Source: Vishniacozyma victoriae
Lineage: Eukaryota; Basidiomycota; Tremellomycetes; Tremellales; Bulleribasidiaceae
Length of the DNA: 64,000 nucleotides
Direction: 5' to 3'
Assembly: GCA_017654735.1 (NCBI GenBank)
Contig: JADPYG010000002.1
Location: 1-64,000, forward strand
Below the pieces are notes generated by a model. That model saw only the letters and a list, made by a program, of their open reading frames with translations. It searched no databases and was not told the origin of the DNA. Positions 44,192 through 56,057 of the stretch are shown here, one piece after another; positions within the stretch are counted from its first letter, which is position 1; every line of letters starts with the position of its first letter. The translations under genes and the position numbers were made by a program.

Positions 44192-44762
44192 CTAATGCTG
44201 AACGAAGGGTCCCATCTTCTTTCCCTGCTCCGCTCCATCGACCGGCTTGACCCATTTGGCCCTATGCTCGGTGAAGATCTCGACGCCGGGCTTGAGCATA
44301 GTGTCGTGTAATGTGTGGTCATCGATGATTCCACCCCTCATGAACCTGGTGCCAGGTGCAAATGCGCCGGCTCGAAACATAAGTGTACCGCAGGTCTTGC
44401 AGAACGAGTTGGCCATCTCTTTGCCGGTGGTGGTTGTCTTCTTCTGCGCGAATACGGTAAGATTATCTTCACCCCGAGTGAATCGAGTGTGTGTGTCGAG
44501 GGATGTGAAGTTGGTAGCGAACATGGAAGCTGATACCTTTCGGCAGTCAGAACAGTGACAGACGAAGGTGTTGGCGAGCCCTGGTTCCTTAAGTGGCTGC
44601 ACGTCAGCTTGCCCGCCCGGGCGTCGCGAGACTATCTGAATAACGTACAATCACCATCTGGACAGCTCCACACGCACAAGTAGCGGTAGCCTCATTCTCA
44701 TTCGACCATCCATCATCGGTAAGACCTTGCAGAGGAAACTTGGTGGATCTATCTTCAGACAT
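44192..44762 (-). CDS. GFA/CENP-V domain zinc protein (glutathione-dependent formaldehyde-activating family)
   Basis: About 173 residues in two exons, with an intron of about 50 bp near 44598-44648. Zinc ligands appear in family order: CACGAVQ in exon 1 (C-x-C), then VCHCSDCRKVSASMFATNF (C-x-C-x2-C) and FCKTCGTLMF (C-x2-C). The rest of the fold, FTRGEDNLTVF and the RGGIID segment, follows. The family binds zinc; some members react with glutathione-formaldehyde adducts but most have no proven activity. It is cytosolic, with no signal peptide. It is divergent from SDR copy 1 across about 830 bp. Confidence 0.88.
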
Positions 44763-45593
44763 GTCGCAGTTGTTGTATGGCTGAGGGTGAGTCGTCTGAG
44801 ATGTCGAAGCCGTTAGATTTTTATACTTGATATCGGGTGGAGCCGATTGCTAATGTGTGATGGAGGTCATTTATAAGCAAAGACCACTTACTAAGCACAA
44901 TTGACTGGCCCGGGCTTCCGGCAATTGACTGAAGACTACTTTAGATTCCGTGTGATCTATTTCAGATCTACGTACGGAAAGTGCCGTCATGCAATCAATC
45001 ACCAGAGGGCGGGCGCTTTGGCAAACTCACTGTAATGTGCATTGGTAATGCAGCATCTTTGCGGTTGGAAAGAGTCGCTTGTTGCTATATAGCCCGATTC
45101 CTCCATATGATGCATCGCTTCTACCGAGTGCTTCACTCAGCTTCCTATTTCAGCGGCTTTAGGGTCTCTCCACGAGTGGTGAATGAGATATGGTGGGTTT
45201 GCACCGCAAAAGTCGCAGTCGGCGGTGAAGAAGACATGGTATGCCCGACATGAAGGAGGATAGCGATCAAGACAGTGACTCGTGGATGTTTGGCGGGGGC
45301 TCTATAGGATGAGGGGCCTTTTGTATGATGCCGTGGAGCCTCGGACCGAGATGATTGCCCGACGGCCATCAGGATGTATTGATCATCCATTAGTAATGCC
45401 ATACTAGATAATATTGTGGACGCCGATCATTGCGACTTACGGGCCATGCCCGGCGGCCATCAACATGGTCTGAGTCATCTAATGTTCTCTGATGAGTATA
45501 AAGCCTGACCATATTGTCGGAGGAATATCCATCTCACCTTGCTCAAATCTTTTACTAGCAGCTTTACTTGATATATACCTCGTATCATTCGCT
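44763..45593. other. intergenic stretch with promoter of SDR copy 1
   Basis: About 830 bp without a recognised gene. GTATAAAG at about 45497-45504 is a TATA box some 90 bp before the SDR start at 45594. Confidence 0.4.
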
Positions 45594-46482
45594 ATGTCTT
45601 CCCAGACAGTCTACCTTGGTATGTCACCCCATTACACCACTGTTCTTGCTAACGGGTGCAGTCACTGGTGCCGCTCGTGGTGTCGGACTAGCACTCGTCA
45701 CGCAGCTCGCATCCAAGTCCGGCAATATTGTCTTTGCTGGCGTGCGGAACGTCGACCTCACTGCTGAACATCCCCTCGCACGACTAGTCGCCGAAAAGCC
45801 AGAAGTCATCCACCTTGTCAAGATCACTGCTGCCAACAAAGAGGATAATCTCGCTGCGGCCCAAATTATCAAGGACAAGTACGGAAAGGTGGATGTTATC
45901 ATCGCAAATGCAGGCAAGCTTGCTTTTCTTAAGCTAGCGTGGGCTCCTAACTAATCATGCAGGGGTCAGCTCAGGCCTACAACCTATCCGCACAGTCACT
46001 GTGGACACCATTCAAGGCGACTTCACTGTCAACACCATCGGACCTTTGATCCTCTTCCAATCGTTTGTCTCACTACTCGAGTCCTCCACAAACGCCAAAT
46101 TCGTGGTGATCTCCAGCATGCTAGGACAGGTCACAGAGAGTCTTCCTTGGCCTCATAATGCCTACGGTCTCAGCAAAGCCGCTGTAAACTTTGTCACCAA
46201 GAAAATTGATCAAGAGACCGAGAATGTGGTGTCTTTCCCAATCCAGTATGTGCGAAGATCTAGCTTGGTGTCGAGCAAAAGAGCTGATGATTCAGTCCTG
46301 GACTAGTAGCTACCGATATGGCTCAAGCCGTCGCCGAGCAGATCGGTACCAAATTAGAAGATTTGAGAGCTATAAGCCCGGAGGCTAGCGCTGCTGGTGT
46401 CCTTGCAGTAGTAGATGCTGCTACCAAGGAAACCCACGGCGGGAGGTTTTGGAACTATGATGGATCGGCTTTGACCTATTAG
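45594..46482 (+). CDS. short-chain dehydrogenase/reductase, tandem copy 1
   Basis: About 250 residues in four exons. MSSQTVYL is split by an intron from VTGAARGVGLALV (TGxxxGxG). Then come FAGVRN, VIIANAG (NNAG-like), NTIGP, the catalytic S in VVISSMLGQ and YGLSKAAVNF (Y-x3-K), and finally HPGLVATDMAQ and FWNYDGSALTY. The layout matches small fungal SDRs reducing ketones with NAD(P)H (sniffer/CsgA-like). The substrate is unknown. A close paralog lies 0.8 kb downstream on the same strand with identical intron positions, so a tandem duplication is clear. The ATG here aligns with AAG in the paralog. Confidence 0.88.
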
Positions 46483-47278
46483 CCGACATGTCTTTATTCA
46501 GTAGATGTTTCGAAAGTTTTTAGTTGATTGTTGTATGTTGAATCGGTGGATACCAACATCTGCTGAGGCGCGACTCCTTGGTGATGACTGCAAGCTGACA
46601 TGGTCTCTTCCAGTTTTCTGACTGACGATATCTTGAGGTCATTGTGTTCGGAAAGCGGGAAAGTGAGGTTTAGTAGGTGGAGTATGGAGATTTAATCCGC
46701 AGGCATCGGCCAGTCCTTCCCTACTATATGCTTCGCACACGGCATGCAACAACGATAAGTGCCAATATCATTCGCCAGTCTTTCGCGCAGCTGCGCGAGC
46801 ATTCTCAAACTCAGCTCCCACCTTGGAGAGTTATATGAAAGCGTATTGGCGTGTAACAGATCAAGATATCCTTATTTGTCAGCAGCCAAATCTCACGAAC
46901 GAGACACGCTTTAGAGCCTTTCGGGCGACAATAGGCGCCTGTTGAGTTGGCGCGCGTGAGACCGAGGTCCCCTATGACCGAGGCACTAGAAGTTGTTGAT
47001 CAGCAATCTTTCCGTCGGAACGAACATGGCGCCATACCTTTCAACCATCCGCACTTATTGCTCATATTCCTTTTGTTCTTATTGCTATCTGATCAATCGG
47101 GACGGTGTGATGCTTACGGATCCGATTCCAACGGAAGGTCTCAATTGGTCATCTCATGAGATTGGTATTTATATACGACGGGCCGTTTGAAGCATTGAGG
47201 AAGTCATTACTTGTCTTTACAATTTGACACACTTTGCTTTCTTCACTGCGATCAAAGAACGATATCTACAGTCTCGTC
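46483..47278. other. spacer between tandem SDR copies
   Basis: About 800 bp without a recognised gene. TTTATATA at 47168-47175 is placed like the TATA box of copy 1, about 110 bp before the expected start of copy 2. Confidence 0.4.
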
Positions 47279-48157
47279 AAGTCTTCCCAGAATATCTATT
47301 TGGGTGAGCCGGTCGTTGTCCTTTTGGGAGCGTCTCGCTGACGGACAGTAACCGGTGCTGGACGGGGCATCGGGTTAGCCTTGGTCGAGAAGCTTGCTTC
47401 AAACCCCAACAACATCGTCTTTGCTGGTGTACGAAACATCAGTCTCGAAGCGGATCACGCTCTTGCTCGACTCATTGCGGACACGAGGGGCGCTGTTCAG
47501 CTCATCGAGATTAGCTCCGCCAACAAGGATAACAACACAGCTGCTGCTCAACTGATCAAGGAGAAGTACGGAAAGATCGATGTCATCATCGCCAACGCTG
47601 GTGAGTTCCATCTTCATCTATCAGTGTTGGCTGATCAATAGGATCCCATTCAGGGGTTCAGCCCATCCTCACTGCGACCGCCGAAGCTCTCCAATCGGAC
47701 TTCACCACCAACACTGTCGGACCATTGATCCTCTTTCAATCCTTCGCTTCTCTCTTGAAAGCGTCCAAGACCGCGAAATTCATCGTCATTTCGAGCACTG
47801 CTGGTCAAATCGAAGAGAGTCTACCTTACCCTCTAAATGGCTACGGTCTTAGTAAAGCCGGTGCCAATTTCATCGTCAAGAAGATCGATCAGGAGGTGGA
47901 TTATGTTACCGCATTCCCTATCCAGTACGTTATATCCACTTGAATTGTCAGTAATCAGCTGATGCAACAGTCCCGGAGTTGTTACTTCCGATATGACTCG
48001 GACCGCGGCAGCCGAAATGGGTGCAAAGCTTGAAGACTTTGGACCTATGACCGCGGAAGAGAGTGCCGCCAAGATCCTGGGTATCGTGGATGTTGCGACT
48101 AAGGAAAGTCACGGTGGAAAGTTCTGGAGCTACGATGGTTCTCGTTTGACCTACTAG
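47279..48157 (+). CDS. short-chain dehydrogenase/reductase, tandem copy 2, start codon missing
   Basis: The coding part is intact: (K)SSQNIYL, an intron after 47303, VTGAGRGIGLALVEKLA, FAGVRN, VIIANAG, NTVGP, VISSTAGQ, YGLSKAGANF (Y-x3-K), HPGVVTSDMTR and FWSYDGSRLTY. The paralog begins ATG TCT TCC CAG; here the same place reads AAG TCT TCC CAG (47279-47281). No ATG exists between the TATA box and the first intron in any frame that could serve. In-frame TTG and CTG codons lie 14-17 codons upstream, after an in-frame TGA. Possible readings: recent start loss (pseudogene in the making), near-cognate initiation, or a base error in the assembly. All catalytic residues remain. Confidence 0.75.
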
Positions 48158-48273
48158 TAGGGTTGCCCGCGAGACTTCGCGATCTGTTCAAGATCATGCA
48201 GAATTGTTACTATGATGATCTTGTTATTCTCCATAAGCACGTGATAAAAAGACTTGACGATTACCACCGGAGT

Positions 48274-50059
48274 TTAAACCTTGCCCCAAATGTTGCGACT
48301 TGTACTTAGGCGAATTGAGGCGACTAATATTGCAGACGCGGCAGTGGTCGCACCGACAAGATACTGGAAGAGTTCAGCTCGGTTCACCAATTGGAACTCA
48401 CGATAGCAGGTTTATAAGGGCCAGCCCCCTGTTCAGTTCCTCCAAAGGCGTCCAGTAGAGCTCCAGCAGATACCGGTCCAGCCAAGTTGCCGAAAGACAT
48501 CGCCACTTCTAGCCAGCCGACACCGATGCGCACTCGATGACTCCCAACGATCTGAGCCACGATGGAAGACTGCAAAGAGAAGAAGCCCCCAGAGCCGAGG
48601 CCACAGACAACGACGAACCTACCTCATCAGCCGTGGACAGAAAGTTTGGACTTACACAATGATCAGAGCCTGATCTGTTGCATTGGGCCAGATGAGCAGG
48701 GAACTGAGGGCGATGGTGATGAGAGCCAATGTCCAGGCATTGAGATTCTGTCAGTCAGTCTTATGTTGTTCTCCGAGACGTGTCTTACACCCAGGAACGC
48801 GTCTGCAAGGAATCCAAAAGCGATTCGACCGATACCTGATGTGATGTTGAACAAGGCAGAGTATAATGCCCCTTGGGAGGCCGACAGTCCGACGGATTGG
48901 GCTAGAGTCAGCCAGTGTTCCGTCCCAGCAGCATACCATATTGCGGAATATACTGCCAGTTAGCAACATACTTGACCAATACTCACATATGGCGGGATAA
49001 AGAAAGGGTAGGATGCTACGAAGCAAGCTACTAGAAGTCGTATGTATCGAGAGGATTTGAACAAGCCTTTCTCACCACCCATAGATGTCGTGGGAGGTCT
49101 CAAGGCGATGAAGCCGGGTTTCAAGACCAGTGCTGCGGGCTAAGAATCAGACAAGACCTTCTTATAGCACATTTGAGCCTTACGGTGCCAATGATCAACA
49201 TCATCCCAGCCAAAAAGCGAAACGTCCAGGGGAGCCCCCAGATCGATATCGTCTTCTGAGCAATCTGCGGTTTGAGCATGAAGATAGAATATGGAGGAGA
49301 CCCACGAGTGCCACTGATGCTCCCCCAATACCCGCCCCACATGACGCTAGTCCAGTCGAAAGTCCTCTCCGTTTCAGAAAGTATTGACTCGGTATGGTGT
49401 ACGCTGTCTAGTACGTTAGCAACGTCTGATCGGCTGGTAATCTTACAATAAAGCCAAGCGCGTTCGCTGATCCAAGCACGATTCCATGCACCAGTATCAG
49501 GCCCACTACACTTTTGGTCAAGAAGCTCGACGAAAGGAGGGACAAGGCAGCAACGAGGACTGATGCCAGAGCCGACTTGCGAGGACCAAAACGGGACACG
49601 ACCAATGTTCCCTGCTCTTAGCAGACTGGTTAAAGTATCGCGATGCTTACTGGCAGACATCCGAGAGCGGTACAAAATCCCGATACTCCTCCTATCGAAC
49701 TCAGCACAACCGAATTGCCTAGTTTCTGATTTGCCAGTTCAGCTTGAAACACCCCCCAGGCGTATAGGGTGCCGAGCTGCAGGAAAAGTAGCGTGAACGC
49801 GCCTGGGCAGTCAGTGCCAAATTGCCAGGCTTTACACACCAGCAGTCACCACCCAGCCGTATCCCCCATCGAGATACTCTCCGGACGATATAGTGGGTAC
49901 CGGCTCGTCAAGATCTCGCGATACTGCGGCAGAGGGGGACCGGTTGACAAAACTGTCCTCGACATTGAGCGTTTCAGTGCTGTATATGCGGGAGCGGGAG
50001 GTCCGTTCGGAATGATTGAGAGAGCGTAAAGAGATCTGCTCTATGCTATTTGTCGACAT
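48274..50059 (-). CDS. MFS monocarboxylate-type transporter (MCT/MCH family)
   Basis: About 440 residues in about ten exons. A hydrophilic Ser-rich N-terminus leads into DGGYGWVVTAG, the D-G-G-x-G-W signature of monocarboxylate transporters. FLQLGTLYAWGVFQ, GGVSGFCTALGCLPVS, RFGPRKSALASVLVA, GIGRIAFGFLADAFLG and SGGFFSLQSSIVAQIVG follow. It ends with a last helix (LVGATTAASAILVASIRL). Fungal MCH proteins sit in the plasma membrane; some carry riboflavin or other organic acids and many are orphans. The ATG at 50059 gives MSTNSIEQISLRS. The 3' end lies close to SDR copy 2 (convergent, about 115 bp). No substrate can be assigned. Confidence 0.85.
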
Positions 50060-50233
50060 GATCCCTATGCATAAGAGCAATGCGAGTCACATGTCAATAC
50101 CGCTCCACTGCTAATAATTGGCAATTGTACAATTCAGGCACCGCAAGTGTAGAATTCAACGCAAACGCGGATTGGGATCTTGTATTATTCATCCATTCTT
50201 CATCTACCCAATCGTCTTATACTCGTCCTGTTG

Positions 50234-50242
50234 TATATATAT
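50234..50242 (+). promoter_or_regulatory. TATATATAT element before the histidine kinase gene
   Basis: This AT run lies only about 10-18 bp before the first ATG (50252). If it were a working TATA box, the transcript would start inside the coding region, so either it is not used or the true start is a later codon. Confidence 0.3.
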
Positions 50243-50251
50243 CCAGGCTGA

Positions 50252-53138
50252 ATGATGGCTCTATCGCCCGATGAAGCCTCTAATAGCCGCTCCATAGGGG
50301 AGACCGACGATGCGACCTCCTTGAAGGCTTGGACCTCTTTTCTCCAAGAATACGCTAGAGGCGACGGCCCGGCCAACCCCCCTCGGCCACCTCTTACATC
50401 TCCTCTATTACAACGATTCGAGACAGTCATCAACTCCAAGTCGCAGATCAACTTTGAGGATGCTCCCTTGTATTCGTCCACCACCGTCACGCCCGAGCTC
50501 GCCAGGACCATACGCGATTTCTATTGCGACAACGGATATCTACCTCCTCCACGAGCTCCATGGGAAGAGAGTCGGGAACGATGCATTCAAGAGCACGATC
50601 TCTACTCCGACAAGCAGCACCAACACATTCAAAACGTCACCGATATCTTGTCGGCTTACTTTCCCGATGCCTTGATCACGTTTTCGCTTTTCCAGGACCG
50701 CATTCAAACACATTTCGCTCTGTCCGGTCCAGAGGAAGTAATCAAAGGATTCAAGCTGCATGTTGGATTAAGGATACCTGCCGAAGATAGCCTATGTGGA
50801 CATGCAGTACTGCTGGATAGGACGATGCTGTTCGTTCCCGACTTGGAGGCGGATTGGCGATACAGACGCAACCCTTTTGGAGTGGCCGGCTTCAAGAGCT
50901 TCGTCGGCGTTCCCGTCGCTCTCGAACTCGATCCTCTACAGGACGACGTTCCGGTGGTGGATTATGTTGGCCCTCGACGCGGTCGTATCGCTATCGGAAC
51001 CATCAATATCTGTTTCACAAAGCAAAAGGTTTTCGAACTCTCGCCTGCCCAACACCTGGTAGTTGACAAGATGGCTTCAATGTTAGAAGCACAACTTCGA
51101 TCGACATGGGAAGGCGATCACAGGAGGCGAGATGGAAGAGCTAGAACCGAACTCTCGAAATACATTGGAGAAACGAAATTTGTCGAGGCATCAAGGACAC
51201 CTGGAACCAACAATCACCATATATATGACGAGTCTCGCCGGGAGGTCATGACTTGCGACTTGATCAAGAGCCTCGCCGAAAAAGTCAGCACAATCATCTC
51301 TGAGGCCGACTCGGTCGACGTCTTCGATATCCGAGCAGTAAGTCTTGTGCAACTCTTTGGCTACGAGACTGATGTTGGCAGTTCTCGGACGTGTCTAAGA
51401 GCGCCCAGTACTTCGATCACAAGAGGTACCCATTACAATCACTCGCCAGCGCCAAGCAGCCGGTCCGACTCACGCCCGATGCGGTCAAGTCCTTTTTCGG
51501 GTCAGACGGTCAAGTCTTTGACAACAGCAAACGCTCTCGGCTCGAGTCTTGCCTTCCTTCCAATACCAAGAGACACCTGGCTTTTACCTTGGCCTATGGT
51601 GATGAACCACTCTATCTCATCCTCGTCACATCATCAAGCCCCGAATACGAATTCACAGTCGCCGACGTCGATTTCGTTCGTAATCTGGCGGCCCTTCTGG
51701 TCTCGGTATCGATCCAAACACGTTTCATGCGGGAGGATGCGGAAAAGGCCAGATTTCTTTCCGCCATCTCGCACGAACTCAGGACGCCTATGCATGCCGT
51801 CACTACATCTCATGATATTCTGAGAGAAGCCGTAGATGATCAACGGCACGAGGAATTCGACCCTCTTCTATCGCTATGCGAGTCCACTACCAGCACACTC
51901 CGCAATATTCTGAACGATGTACTCGATTATGGCAAAGGTACTGCCGGCGACCAAGCGGCAAATCGGAGCCATTTCGTACCCGATCTCGTCAGAACGGTCG
52001 TACAGACCGTCAAGGTTGCCGAATCGCAATACGTCAGCGAGTCGAACGATGTCATTATCTCGGTTGAACATGACGATAGGGACTGGGCAGTCAATTTGGA
52101 TGAGGCTCGGTTTCAACGGTGAGTAGTGATGTCATAGTCGAGTGGAATCGGCTGATGATCAGTGTACTGATAAACGGACTTACCAATGCCATGAAGTTTT
52201 GTCCGACTGGGTCCATCACCGTCACTCTCCAAGCTCAAGCGGAGAAGCTGCTGATCCGGATAATCGATACCGGAGTCGGTTTCGATGAATCGGAAATGTC
52301 GCTCGTCTTCCAGGCATTCAAGAAACTCGACGTAAACAGTCCTGGTGCTGGTCTCGGTCTGCATATCACAAAGGCAATGCTCGAGAAAGCTGGAGGTACC
52401 CTCACGCTGCGGTCTCAGGAGGGCAAGGGCACGACTTTCGAGGCGACGTTACCGGTCACATGGGTCGTACCTATTTCGACTGAGAAGAAAACCCCGTCAA
52501 TCAAACGAAGGCAGATAAGGCCCAGCGACGGCCAGTGCTTGTTCGATTTCCCTACTAGCAAACCCAAACCTTCAAGGGATGTCGACAAGGCGATGGAGAA
52601 CCTGGAACACTACTCAATGACCGGGACGACGTCGACCAAGGACAAAACCTCAGACACGATTTCGACTACTGAAAACCCTACGTTGGAACCGCTCCGGGTT
52701 CTAATAGTAGATGACAATCACATATGTCTTGCACTGCTCAAAATGAGCCTACGCAAAGGTCCTATACAACTCGACCTTCGCGAAGCTCACGGTGGATCTC
52801 AAGCTGTGGAGGTATTCCGCGAATTCCAACCCGATCTTGTCCTGACGGATGTCTGTATGCCCGGTGTAGATGGAATTGCGGCAGCAGAACAGATGAGGGA
52901 ATTTGAAGAAAAAGAAAATCTACCCAGGAGCGCGATCTACGCCGTCACTGCTCTGGGCGATACCGACTCGCGAAGTAAATCGAAAGGTCTGAATGGATCT
53001 GCTGATCTCGATGGCTGGCTGGTCAAGGGTCAGGATTTAGCCCATGTCGCTAGGGATATCGCACGTCGACTCAGTTCATCCCCCCACCGCAGTCCTCGCT
53101 CGTCTTCTACATCGATGATGACAAGCCATTCGGCATAG
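50252..53138 (+). CDS. cytosolic hybrid sensor histidine kinase (GAF-HisKA-HATPase-REC)
   Basis: Three exons (introns 51338-51381 and 52119-52162) encode 932 residues. There is no signal peptide or membrane helix. A GAF-like sensor lies at about residues 130-290 (HVGLRIPAEDSLCGHAVL, LEADWRYRRNPFGVAGFKSF). The dimerisation/phosphoacceptor motif is SAISHELRTPMH with His493. The ATPase part has the N box NAMKFC, G1 DTGVGFDE and G2 GAGLGLHI. After a Ser/Thr-rich linker the receiver domain carries VLIVDDN, acceptor Asp837 in LTDVCMPGVDG, AVTAL and lysine in WLVKG. All key residues are present, so it should start a phosphorelay through an HPt protein to the HOG-type pathway. The signal sensed is unknown. 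Confidence 0.92.
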
Positions 53139-54003
53139 AGCCTTGATGCTACGATTGTCTACGATCCTTCCCTGTTCCTTCCCCGCGGCTTTCCCGCAGT
53201 ACCCTATAATTGCATGATGTCCGCCCCCGAATCTTTGATATAATTCTTATCATTCAATCTTGTCGATCAAACCACGCCCTAGTAGTTAGCTGTAGCCTAG
53301 CTTGATCAATAATTGTAGCTATACATAATAGTGTTGTAGCTCGAGCCCTCTGTTTGTATGCATGTTTCATCTCCAGCCTTCGATATTTGGTGACCTCGGT
53401 GATGTGTCGGAGATCAGTGGTGTAACAATTCTCATATTCCAGCTTGCGCTCTACCGATCACAGCGCCATCCATATCGCCGACTTGCCGTTTGCTCCAGCG
53501 ACTCCGCAAACGCTTCATGAAAGGTACTCTCATGCAGTTGAGGCACCTCCCAGTCCTGTGCACTATCCGATCAATGTTCTCATCTCATGGTGGAAGACGG
53601 TTACCAAGCGGATATCTCATGATTAATAATGGGTAATCCAGGGCGTAGGTTACGTGCCAGGATCCGACAGTAGCGTTGATTACTCACCCGCTTTTTTGAT
53701 CAGCGACGCTTAGGGGGAGACCGCCAGCCACATACTTCGCTTAAGCCGAAGTCACCCTTGATCTCGAGAAGTGAGATGTGATTCTTTGCAATTCAGCAGG
53801 GAGATCGCTTGATCAAAACCCGAGCAACGTCAACAGGCTGTAAATCCGTAAATCCGTTTCCGGAAAAGCGACCAGACCGACGGTCATGGCTATGATGTCT
53901 TACTCAGCTGAAAAGTTCTACACTATAGAAACGTCGCTCCCTTTCACTCATCGCACTACTCCTTCACGCGTCATACTACTATTCACCTGGAACCCTAGGA
54001 ACC
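53139..54003. other. intergenic stretch before the NmrA-like gene
   Basis: About 860 bp. No gene seen. TTTCCGGAAA at 53857-53866, preceded by a short AAATCCGT duplication (about 53842-53856), is the only marked element and repeats the palindrome core at 25541-25550. Confidence 0.4.
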
Positions 54004-54951
54004 ATGCCCTCATTCTTGGTTGTCGGAGCCACAGGAAACACTGGTGGTGGTGTTCTCCAGCACCTCGCGGAAGTCCTTCCCAAATCCGAACGTTTCTCGA
54101 AATACCGTATCATCGGTCTCACTCGAGACACCAACGGCGCCAAGGCCAAGGAGCTCGCAAGGCTTCCCCGAGTAGACATGATTGCCCACAATTGGACGAT
54201 GATCGACTCGGCTTGGCTTCAGGATCACGAGGTCGAAAGGATCTTTATCGCATCTCATAACGAGGCCACCCATTTCACCGACGAGTCTTTGTTCTTGAAC
54301 CATGCTCTCGATGCAGGCGTCAAATATACTGTTCGAATATCGACTACACGATCCAATGTCTCGCCAACAACTCCTGTATATTACGGGCGGAACCACTGGG
54401 CTATCGAGACGATGTTGGAGCAACCCGAGTTTAATGCAATGAAATGGACCTCACTTCAGCCTGCCGTGTTCATATCGATGTTCACCGACCCCGCCAAGAA
54501 TTGGGTTTCAAAGTTTAAGAAGGATGGATCTAAAGACCCTTACAAGCTGCTTTGTGCCGCCGACCACCCGATTGCCCCTATCGATTCAGTCGAGGTCGGT
54601 TTGATCGCTGGAAAGCTGCTCGCACTCGACGACATCAGTGCTCATGCATCTCAGAAGTACTGTCTCAATGGCCCCCAGAATGCGACTGGCAAAGACATAA
54701 TCAACCTCGTCGAAAAGCACTCTGGCACGACCGTCGATGATGTCAGCTTTTGCGATACATCCTTTATCGAATACGCTCGTGCTGCAGGAACCCCCGAGAA
54801 TATCCTGCCTTCCCTGGCTCTGGCAGCCAGGAGCGGATACAAAGGGCAAACCTCTGTCGAATCTATGCCGACCAGTTCTGCGATCCTCAAGCTTCACACC
54901 GTGAAAAACGGCGTCTTGGACACCTTGGACGCTGAGCTCTCGAAGGCTTAG
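54004..54951 (+). CDS. NmrA-like NAD(P)-binding protein
   Basis: A single exon of 315 residues. The N-terminal Rossmann motif is FLVVGATGNTGGGVLQHLAE (G-x-x-G-x-x-G), followed by IIGLTRDTNGAKAKELARL, where the basic residue after the second strand fits NADP(H). VERIFIASHN and AGVKYTVRISTT mark later strands, and YYGRNHWAIETMLEQ replaces the catalytic Tyr-Lys region. The C-terminal substrate part (PIAPIDSVEVG, FIEYARAAGTPENILP) is typical of NmrA/isoflavone-reductase-like proteins. Such proteins are either redox sensors or reductases; sequence alone does not decide. It is intronless, unlike most neighbours. Confidence 0.87.
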   Translation: MPSFLVVGATGNTGGGVLQHLAEVLPKSERFSKYRIIGLTRDTNGAKAKELARLPRVDMIAHNWTMIDSAWLQDHEVERIFIASHNEATHFTDESLFLNHALDAGVKYTVRISTTRSNVSPTTPVYYGRNHWAIETMLEQPEFNAMKWTSLQPAVFISMFTDPAKNWVSKFKKDGSKDPYKLLCAADHPIAPIDSVEVGLIAGKLLALDDISAHASQKYCLNGPQNATGKDIINLVEKHSGTTVDDVSFCDTSFIEYARAAGTPENILPSLALAARSGYKGQTSVESMPTSSAILKLHTVKNGVLDTLDAELSKA

Positions 54952-56057
54952 AAGCTTAGACGAAACTTATGCAACACACAGCAGGACATTGTAGATTGAC
55001 GCGGATATGCATAGAAATCGAGAGCTTAGTCTACTAAGTTATATTACCAAAGCTTGCATCTATATTTCGTTATGTGGGCGTAGCAACTGCCGTCGAGATG
55101 TGTTGTTGAAGAGAAATCACTCGATCTCTCTCGTTTGTAGTCGCCAAGATACCGAAATCTTTCTTTCTCGGTTGCCAGGGCTAAGCCTATGCTACACACG
55201 TGACACCAAAGGAAGTGCGGTCTACTGGTGAAGCGATGTAAATCACTTCTGCTCCCGGCCGAGCCTGAGCGTTTCACCATTCGGTCCACTCTCTTCGGAA
55301 TCGTGAATGAATGTATCATGTGGTCCCATATGGTCGCCGCGGTCTCGCCATACCCATCAGGATCTTCGCCAAGTCTTGACTAGCCTCATAGGCACTGGAC
55401 TAGGCCGATCATCAAACCCTCTGCCCCAGATGCCCCGCTGATATGGCGATCGGATGTCAGGCGAGGAGTCGGCGAAAGAATACCAAGAGAATGTCGTTCT
55501 CGGCATGACTGTGCTAGTTGTAAAGGTTACGAATGTACATATCTCTCCGGCTCCAGAGACCTGAACTGTATTTTCGGCTTGAATGCGCCAGAAGAAGGTC
55601 AAGCCTCGCCACGTCACACGCTTACGTTCCAGTGATGTTTGCCGGACACTTGGGAATTTGGGATGTGCCTTGCGAAGATGTGCCGTATCCCAAATCGGTG
55701 GCTGATCTGCATGCTCCGTGTCCAGATTGGCAACGCGTCTGATCGGGACCTAAATGGCTGAGCGAGATCTCGGCGAGTTGTGATACCCGATCGGGTTGGG
55801 TGAAAGTCTGGACCACAGCGAAGATACGCCGATGGGAAGGCACTGCGTGCAGAAGCCTGTTTGAGCCACCCGGCCAGATGTCGGAGGCCCCATACGGGGA
55901 CAGCCATCAGGTACCGAACAGGAACCCGCCTAGACTGGCCCAGGTGGTTTTATTTGGAGTAGTTACGAGGGGCAGGAAGGGTATATAGAGGGGCTCACTA
56001 CCGATCTTTCAGAATATCCATCCACCTACACTCACTTCTCTTCGACACATCACCACA
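54952..56057. other. intergenic stretch with promoter of the alpha-glucoside permease
   Basis: About 1.1 kb without a recognised gene. TATATA at 55982-55987 lies about 75 bp before the permease ATG. The leader just before the ATG is CA-rich (CACATCACCACA), typical of well-expressed fungal genes. Confidence 0.45.
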
